Of a stretch of DNA of 64,000 nt, positions 59,385-64,000 are shown piece after piece (position 1 is the first letter of the stretch; every line of letters begins with the position of its first letter). The notes under the pieces were generated by a model. It worked only from the letters and a program-made list of their open reading frames with translations, ran no database searches and had not been told where the DNA came from. The stretch is taken from positions 1 to 64,000 of the forward strand of contig CAJTUB010000007.1 of the NCBI GenBank assembly GCA_910579465.1, in the 5' to 3' direction. Source of the DNA: an uncultured Lachnospiraceae bacterium (GTDB lineage: Bacteria; Bacillota; Clostridia; Lachnospirales; Lachnospiraceae). The translations under genes were made by a program, and so were the position numbers.

Positions 59385-60368
59385 ATGAGTATCAGAATAG
59401 CAATTGCAGGCTACGGCAATCTTGGCCGCGGAGTGGAAAACGCAGTAAGTGCAGCAGGGGACTGTGAGCTGACGGCTCTTTTTACGAGACGCAATCCGGC
59501 AGATGTAAAGACGCGTACCGGGGTTCCGGTGTACGCCATGGAGGATGCGGTAAAAATGAAGGAGCAGATTGACGTTATGATTCTGTGCGGCGGAAGCGCA
59601 AACGACCTGCCGGTACAGACGCCGGAGCTTGCCAGACATTTTAATGTCATTGACAGCTTTGATACGCATGCCCGCATTCCGGAGCATTTTGCCGCAGTCG
59701 ATGCGGCAAGCAGGGAGGCAAAGAAGGTCAGCATGATTTCGGTCGGCTGGGACCCTGGAATGTTTTCGTTAAACCGCTGCTACGGACAGGCAATTCTTCC
59801 GAACGGCAAGGATTACACCTTCTGGGGCAAGGGTGTGAGCCAGGGGCATTCCGACGCAGTCAGGAGGATTCCGGGCGTAAAGGACGCAAAGCAGTACACG
59901 ATTCCGGTGGAGAGCGCCCTTGCGAGTGTCCGCGCCGGGGAGAATCCGGAGCTTTCCACGAGGGAAAAGCATCTGCGGGAATGCTTTGTCGTAGCCGAAG
60001 AGGGGGCAGACCTTGCAGCCATTGAACAGGCAATTGTGACAATGCCGAATTATTTCGCAGATTACGATACAACGGTGCATTTTATTACAGAGGAAGAGTT
60101 AAAGCGCGACCACAGCGGCATTCCGCACGGCGGCATGGTATTCCGCTGCGGGACGACCGGGAAGGATGGGGAAAACCGTCATGTCATCGAGTACCGGCTG
60201 CAGCTGGATTCCAATCCGGAATTTACCGCAAGCGTACTGACCGCTTATGCAAGGGCGGTATACCGTCTGGCAAAGGAAGGGCAGTATGGCTGCAAGACCG
60301 TATTGGATATTGCGCCTGCTTATCTGCACCCGCAGAGTCCGGAGGAGCTCCGGAGGACGCTCCTGTAA
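59385..60368 (+). CDS. ddh: meso-diaminopimelate dehydrogenase
   Basis: 327 residues. Rossmann start IRIAIAGYGNLGRGVENAV, later VISVGWDPGMFSLNRCYGQAILP and the substrate region FWGKGVSQGHSDAVRRIPGVKDAKQYT, which are characteristic of NADPH-dependent meso-DAP dehydrogenase. It makes meso-DAP for wall and lysine synthesis directly from tetrahydrodipicolinate in one step, bypassing the acylated intermediates. ATG 59385 after CGGAGGAA; the frame is open upstream but without support. Own promoter right after repeat copy D. Confidence 0.95.
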   Translation: MSIRIAIAGYGNLGRGVENAVSAAGDCELTALFTRRNPADVKTRTGVPVYAMEDAVKMKEQIDVMILCGGSANDLPVQTPELARHFNVIDSFDTHARIPEHFAAVDAASREAKKVSMISVGWDPGMFSLNRCYGQAILPNGKDYTFWGKGVSQGHSDAVRRIPGVKDAKQYTIPVESALASVRAGENPELSTREKHLRECFVVAEEGADLAAIEQAIVTMPNYFADYDTTVHFITEEELKRDHSGIPHGGMVFRCGTTGKDGENRHVIEYRLQLDSNPEFTASVLTAYARAVYRLAKEGQYGCKTVLDIAPAYLHPQSPEELRRTLL

Positions 60369-60420
60369 GAGAGCATCCGGGTCTGCAAAAACGCCGTAAA
60401 TTACAGGATTACAGGAACAA

Positions 60421-60460
60421 CGGGGTTGCGCTTTCTGCGTCAGCCCCGCTGGCTTTCTTA
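60421..60460. terminator. terminator between ddh and the Cys-rich gene
   Basis: Stem CGGGGTT / AGCCCCG (60421-60427 and 60442-60448) followed by a pyrimidine-rich CTGGCTTTCTT. Serves converging genes. Confidence 0.5.
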
Positions 60461-60492
60461 TCTATAGGTTGTTTCTGGTTTCAGGGAACAGG

Positions 60493-60945
60493 CTAATTTG
60501 CCGGAAGATTCTTGTAGATATCGGCAATCCGCACAGCCTTTTCCGGGAAATTAGCCTGCAGATACATCAGATATTGCAGCGCGCTTCCCTCATAAGGATG
60601 TAAATCTCCGAATAAACCGACCTCATAGCAGTTACGGATTATGTTGATGATACAGTTTTCTGTATGGTCTTCCTTGCAGTCCTTACATTCCTTCAGAATG
60701 TGTGCGATAGCAATTTCCAGCTCTTCTTCTTCAAAAACTTTGAAATCGGAAATCGGAATATGCTCCATACCGTCCGGAACTTCTTTTTTGGGCTCTTTCC
60801 GGTAGTTTTCAATACATTGTTTCGCAAAGCCTATGGTACAGGCTTCTCCCTGACATTGACCACAGAGCGCCTCGCTTCTGCAGCAGTTCCCCAAATCCTC
60901 CCAGACCAAATCGGCATTCAACCCTTTCTTATGTACGTCTGCCAT
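60493..60945 (-). CDS. Cys-rich protein, function unknown
   Basis: 150 residues, acidic, no signal or membrane helix. Eleven cysteines fall in two groups: GNCCRSEALCGQCQGEACTIGFAKQC (six) and ECKDCKEDHTENCIINIIRNC (four), plus none in the C-terminal 45. The pattern suggests a metal or iron-sulfur site. The C-terminal part (GSALQYLMYLQANFPEKAVRIADIYKNLP) is helical. Similar proteins are, from memory, common as hypotheticals in Lachnospiraceae. AACGGAGGTG precedes the ATG. It stands alone between ddh and rplU. Confidence 0.75.
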   Translation of the reverse strand: MADVHKKGLNADLVWEDLGNCCRSEALCGQCQGEACTIGFAKQCIENYRKEPKKEVPDGMEHIPISDFKVFEEEELEIAIAHILKECKDCKEDHTENCIINIIRNCYEVGLFGDLHPYEGSALQYLMYLQANFPEKAVRIADIYKNLPAN

Positions 60946-60994
60946 AAGACACCTCCGTTTTTAATTTTTGGTTTAGAAAAATATGTTGTGATAT

Positions 60995-61024
60995 AGTATA
61001 ACATAAGGGAGCCACCATTTGCAA
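60995..61024 (-). promoter_or_regulatory. promoter of the Cys-rich gene
   Basis: Minus strand TTGCAA (61019-61024), 18-bp spacer, TATACT (60995-61000) with TG just upstream of the -10. Confidence 0.55.
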
Positions 61025-61068
61025 TATGGGATATGACCTCGTAAAATGAAAATTTTGTAAGAAACGGC

Positions 61069-61097
61069 TTGACATCCTATAAAAACCATGCTAAACT
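61069..61097 (+). promoter_or_regulatory. rplU operon promoter
   Basis: TTGACA (61069-61074), 17-bp spacer, TAAACT (61092-61097). The L21 leader starts a few bases later. Confidence 0.8.
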
Positions 61098-61103
61098 ATT
61101 TTA

Positions 61104-61189
61104 GTGTGCCGCACAGCGAGGTTCAAGCTCTGCCCGTTTTCCGGAAGCAGACACCAAAGCTGGCGAGTATTGTAAACAGGAGGTGCCAT
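61104..61189 (+). ncRNA. ribosomal protein L21 leader
   Basis: About 80 bases between the promoter and rplU that follow the known Firmicutes L21 leader pattern as I recall it: GCCGCACAGCGAGGTT, then CTGCCCG, then ACACCAAAG before the ribosome binding site AGGAGGTG. Autoregulation by L21 is expected. Confidence 0.7.
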
Positions 61190-61498
61190 ATGTACGCAAT
61201 CATTGCAACAGGTGGTAAACAGTACAAAGTTGCCGAGGGCGACGTGATTAAGGTTGAGAAACTCGGTGTTGAGGCTGGCAATGCAGTAACGTTTGACCGT
61301 GTGCTTGCCGTAAATAACGGTTCTTTGTCGGTAGGAAATCCTACCGTTGCCGGAGCTACCGTTTCCGCTACCGTAGTAGAGGAAGGAAAGGCAAAGAAGG
61401 TTATTGTTTACCGGTATAAGAGAAAGTCCGGATACCATAAGAAGAACGGTCACAGACAGCCTTATACCAAGGTTAAGATTGAAAAAATCAACGCTTAG
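61190..61498 (+). CDS. rplU: 50S ribosomal protein L21
   Basis: 102 residues beginning MYAIIATGGKQYKVAEGDVIKVEKLG, with the conserved ending KRKSGYHKKNGHRQPYTKVKIEKI. Binds 23S rRNA with L20. The reading frame is open from 61088, but ATG 61190 with AGGAGGTG is the start. First gene of rplU-prp-rpmA. Confidence 0.98.
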   Translation: MYAIIATGGKQYKVAEGDVIKVEKLGVEAGNAVTFDRVLAVNNGSLSVGNPTVAGATVSATVVEEGKAKKVIVYRYKRKSGYHKKNGHRQPYTKVKIEKINA

Positions 61499-61510
61499 TT
61501 TTTATATCGT

Positions 61511-61858
61511 ATGATTACCGTTACATTTTATACGAAAGAAACCGGGCCAAAGGCCAGTGAAGCGTCCATTACCGGTTTTCGTTCCGAGGGACATGCAGGC
61601 TATGCAAAGCATGGCAGGGATATTATCTGTGCCGCAGTATCGGCTCTGGTGATTAACACTATGAATTCGGTGCATGCGCTTACCACGGATGTATTTGCTT
61701 ATGATACGGACGAGAAAAAGGGAATGGTCGAATTTAAGATTACTTCCGCAGTCAGTCCTGAAGCGTCGCTTTTGCTTCGCTCCCTTTTCTTAGGGCTTAA
61801 GAATATTCAGGAGGAGTACGGAGAGAAGTATTTATGTATTGTAGTTCAGAATTCATAA
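61511..61858 (+). CDS. prp: ribosomal-processing cysteine protease Prp
   Basis: 115 residues. The catalytic pair is His in RSEGHAGYAKHG and Cys in RDIICAAVSALVINTM. Prp removes the N-terminal extension of L27. Located between rplU and rpmA, as usual, and the matching cleavable extension is present in the next gene. Confidence 0.94.
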   Translation: MITVTFYTKETGPKASEASITGFRSEGHAGYAKHGRDIICAAVSALVINTMNSVHALTTDVFAYDTDEKKGMVEFKITSAVSPEASLLLRSLFLGLKNIQEEYGEKYLCIVVQNS

Positions 61859-61871
61859 GGAGGTATAGGTC

Positions 61872-62159
61872 ATGTTTAAGATGAACCTTCAGTTTTTCGC
61901 TCATAAAAAGGGTGTAGGTTCCACGAAGAACGGCAGAGATTCCGAATCGAAGCGTCTTGGCGCAAAGCGTGCGGATGGTCAGTTTGTTCTTGCCGGTAAT
62001 ATTCTTTACAGACAGCGTGGCACCAAGATTCATCCGGGCATTAATGTCGGCCGCGGCGGCGATGACACATTATATGCACTGGTGGACGGTGTTTTAAGAT
62101 TTGAGAGAAAGGGACGCGACAAGAAGCAGGCTTCCGTATATCCGGTTGATGCAAAGTAG
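61872..62159 (+). CDS. rpmA: 50S ribosomal protein L27 with cleavable N-terminal extension
   Basis: 95 residues. It starts MFKMNLQFFAHKKGVGSTKNGRDSESKRLGAKRADGQ; the segment MFKMNLQFF is the Firmicutes extension cut by Prp before AHKKG. The exposed N-terminus of mature L27 reaches the peptidyl-transferase centre. AAGGAGGTATAGG precedes the ATG. Confidence 0.98.
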   Translation: MFKMNLQFFAHKKGVGSTKNGRDSESKRLGAKRADGQFVLAGNILYRQRGTKIHPGINVGRGGDDTLYALVDGVLRFERKGRDKKQASVYPVDAK

Positions 62160-62185
62160 GTTCCGATTTATTTGAATGAAACACG

Positions 62186-62228
62186 ATAAACCCTGAATTC
62201 TTTTTGTAATGAATTTAGGGTTTATTTT
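62186..62228 (+). terminator. rplU-rpmA operon terminator
   Basis: Stem ATAAACCCTGAATTC with GAATTTAGGGTTTAT around a ten-base loop, ending in TTATTTTG. Confidence 0.8.
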
Positions 62229-62247
62229 GTCATAGGAGGTGAAAACG

Positions 62248-63528
62248 ATGTTTGCAGACAGAGCAGAAATTTATATCCGTTCCGGAAAAGGCGGAGATGG
62301 AAGCGTATCCTTCCGGCGTGAGCTTTTTGTTGCGGCAGGCGGTCCGAACGGCGGCGACGGCGGAAAGGGCGGCGATATTATTTTTGAAGTGGACGACGGG
62401 TTAAATACGTTGTCGGATTACCGCTTTATCCGGAAGCATTGTGCGGAAGACGGTCAGAACGGAGGCACGAACCACTGTACCGGACGCAACGGGGCGGACA
62501 AGATATTAAAGGTGCCGGAGGGTACCGTAATCCGGGAAAAGGAATCCGGGAAGGTGATTACCGATATGTCGCACGGAAACCGCCGCGAGGTGATTTTAAA
62601 GGGCGGCAGGGGTGGCAAAGGAAACCAGCATTACGCCACTGCGACCATGCAGGTGCCGAAGTACGCGCAGCCGGGGCAGGATGCGCAGGAGCTGAACGTC
62701 ATTCTGGAGCTGAAGGTCATTGCGGATGTCGGTCTGATTGGCTTCCCGAATGTCGGGAAATCGACCTTTTTGTCCCGTGTAACCAATGCAAAGCCGAAGA
62801 TTGCAAACTATCATTTCACTACGTTGAATCCGAATCTTGGCGTTGTGGATATGGTGGATGGAAACGGCTTCGTAATTGCAGATATTCCGGGACTGATTGA
62901 GGGCGCCTCGGAAGGAATCGGACTCGGCCACGAGTTTTTACGCCATGTGGAGCGTACCCGTGTGATGATTCATATTGTCGATGCAGCTTCCACCGAAGGG
63001 CGGGATCCGGTAGAGGATATCCGGACCATCAACGCGGAGCTTGCTGCCTACAATGAGGCACTTGCAAAGAAGCCGCAGATTATTGCGGCAAATAAAACCG
63101 ATGTCATGCTTCCGGAGGAAGCAGAAGATGTAGTTTCGCGTCTGCGTGAGGCGTTTGATATTCCGGTTTATTCCATTTCAGCCGTCAGCGGCAAGGGCGT
63201 GAAGGAGCTTTTGTACGCGGTTTCCGGGCTACTGCAGGAGACGAAAGAGGAGCCGGTTGTATTTGAACGGGAGTTTTCACTGGATACGCTGACCCTTCCG
63301 GACGAGCCGTTTACCGTGGAATATTCCGAAGAGGAAAAGCTTTATATTGTAGAGGGCCCGCGGATTGAAAAGATGCTTGGCTATACGAATATCGATTCCG
63401 AAAAAGGGTTTGAGTTTTTCCAGAACTTTTTAAAAAACAACGGCATTCTGGACGAGCTGGAAGCACTTGGCATACAGGACGGCGATACGGTGCGTATGTA
63501 CGGACTGCAATTTGATTATTATAAGTAA
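62248..63528 (+). CDS. obgE: GTPase Obg (CgtA)
   Basis: 426 residues from ATG 62248 (AGGAGGTG before it). N-terminal Gly-rich Obg fold (YIRSGKGGDGSVSFRRE...GGDGGKGGDI), then a G domain with GFPNVGKSTFLSRVTNAKPKIANYHFTTLNPN, DIPGLIEGAS, AANKTD, and a C-terminal OCT domain typical of Firmicutes. Essential GTPase linked to 50S assembly and stress or sporulation control. Confidence 0.98.
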   Translation: MFADRAEIYIRSGKGGDGSVSFRRELFVAAGGPNGGDGGKGGDIIFEVDDGLNTLSDYRFIRKHCAEDGQNGGTNHCTGRNGADKILKVPEGTVIREKESGKVITDMSHGNRREVILKGGRGGKGNQHYATATMQVPKYAQPGQDAQELNVILELKVIADVGLIGFPNVGKSTFLSRVTNAKPKIANYHFTTLNPNLGVVDMVDGNGFVIADIPGLIEGASEGIGLGHEFLRHVERTRVMIHIVDAASTEGRDPVEDIRTINAELAAYNEALAKKPQIIAANKTDVMLPEEAEDVVSRLREAFDIPVYSISAVSGKGVKELLYAVSGLLQETKEEPVVFEREFSLDTLTLPDEPFTVEYSEEEKLYIVEGPRIEKMLGYTNIDSEKGFEFFQNFLKNNGILDELEALGIQDGDTVRMYGLQFDYYK

Positions 63529-63539
63529 GTGAGGATACT

Positions 63540-63833
63540 ATGACGACAAAACAAAGAGCATATTTAAAGGGACTTGCCATGAACCTTGACCCGGTGTTCC
63601 AGATCGGGAAGGGCGGACTGACCACGGAGTATTTTGAAAGCGTGGAGGAGGCCTTAGAGGCAAGGGAACTGATTAAGATTTCCGTGTTAAAAAACTGTAT
63701 GGAGGACCCGAAGGAGCTTGCTTTTACGATTGCCGGACATACCGATGCGGAGGTCGTGCAGGTAATCGGAAAGAAGCTTGTGCTTTACCGTGAGGCAAGA
63801 CAGCCGGAAAAGAGAAAAATAGTTCTTCCATAG
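63540..63833 (+). CDS. yhbY: YhbY-type RNA-binding protein (CRM domain)
   Basis: 97 residues with the CRS1-YhbY fold: KQRAYLKGLAMNLDPVFQIGKGGLTTEYFESVEEALEARELIKISVL and a GKKLVLYRE ending. Binds pre-50S particles. Between obg and nadD, the usual order. Confidence 0.95.
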   Translation: MTTKQRAYLKGLAMNLDPVFQIGKGGLTTEYFESVEEALEARELIKISVLKNCMEDPKELAFTIAGHTDAEVVQVIGKKLVLYREARQPEKRKIVLP

Positions 63834-63840
63834 TCAGATA

Positions 63841-63862
63841 CCCCGCAGCGAAAGCTACGGGG
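63841..63862 (+). other. GNRA-capped hairpin before nadD
   Basis: CCCCG / CGGGG stem with inner AGC-GAAA-GCT. No T run follows. Could be an mRNA leader structure or a weak stop. Confidence 0.4.
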
Positions 63863-63934
63863 CCATGACTTAGCCTTCGCGCGAATAAATCTTGCAGGAT
63901 GCATGCCGCCTCTGACGGCAGAACGGAGTATGAA

Positions 63935-64000
63935 ATGAAGAAAATCGGCATTCTCGGCGGGACGTTTAACCCGGTCCATAACGGGCATCTGGCGCTTGGC
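63935..64000 (+). CDS. nadD: nicotinate-nucleotide adenylyltransferase, N-terminal part
   Basis: First 22 residues only, MKKIGILGGTFNPVHNGHL..., cut by the window end. The HxGH nucleotidyl-transfer motif (HNGH) and the position after obg and yhbY identify NadD of NAD synthesis. GAACGGAG precedes the ATG. Confidence 0.93.
   Translation, partial: MKKIGILGGTFNPVHNGHLALG

Noticed and set aside
1..64000. CRISPR array or tRNA genes
   Set aside because: No regularly spaced short repeats and no cloverleaf with a CCA-type acceptor were noticed on either strand; the only regular repeats are codons of the leucine-rich-repeat gene.

Overview
The window reads as a chromosome segment from a spore-forming, anaerobic Clostridia of the Lachnospiraceae type. 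The evidence is the paired sporulation genes yqfC-yqfD, D-Ala-D-Ala carboxypeptidases next to scpAB, ribonuclease Y, the TIGR03960/DUF2344/RNase G/rplU-prp-rpmA-obg-yhbY-nadD block, a diaminopimelate dehydrogenase, and abundant AGGAGG ribosome binding sites with TTG and GTG starts. Most of the window is fairly GC-rich. One block, about 39.23-48.33 kb, is strikingly AT-rich. No rRNA, tRNA, CRISPR array or transposase was seen.

Layout. 0-2.2 kb: flavodoxin, then a divergent aldo/keto reductase and AdhR-like MerR regulator sharing a textbook 19-bp-spacer MerR promoter. 2.3-9.6 kb: rpsU, yqfC, yqfD, phoH, an unusual short HD-family membrane protein, ybeY, a MOP-family flippase and a membrane-anchored protein. 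9.8-19.6 kb: two FAD proteins, proB, DUF896, proA, miaB, rny and an aspartate-type aminotransferase. 19.7-24.4 kb: a BlaI repressor with a BlaR1-type protease whose outer sensor is a leucine-rich-repeat domain, then a lipoprotein with two DUF6273 domains that carry the codon signature of diversity-generating-retroelement targets. 24.4-36.9 kb: proC, a NUDIX hydrolase, a degenerate XerD-like recombinase, DAHP synthase, pyrimidine-nucleoside phosphorylase, a carboxypeptidase, a phosphoesterase, scpA, scpB, a second carboxypeptidase, a SulP transporter and a small membrane protein.

37.1-48.6 kb is the most unusual part. An ECF sigma factor is translationally coupled to a membrane-anchored serpin standing where an anti-sigma factor is expected. 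Directly behind the serpin lies an AT-rich RiPP (modified peptide) island: radical SAM/SPASM enzyme, acyl-carrier-like protein, a 37-residue precursor peptide, two ABC exporters, a subtilisin fused to a DUF1611-like P-loop domain, and an unrecognised 501-residue protein. A 97-bp direct repeat of the serpin 3' end closes the island on its right side, so the serpin tail is present on both sides.

48.6-64 kb: SNF2 helicase with SWIM finger, zinc-ribbon membrane protein, a putative stand-alone structured RNA, and the TIGR03960-DUF2344-RNase G genes. These are separated from rplU by an accessory insertion (transglutaminase lipoprotein, TetR, ddh, Cys-rich protein). The window ends with L21 leader, rplU, prp, rpmA, obg, yhbY and the start of nadD. 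An interspersed family of inverted-repeat elements (ends resembling CTCAAGTTTCCGCATTTT) sits in at least four intergenic spaces.
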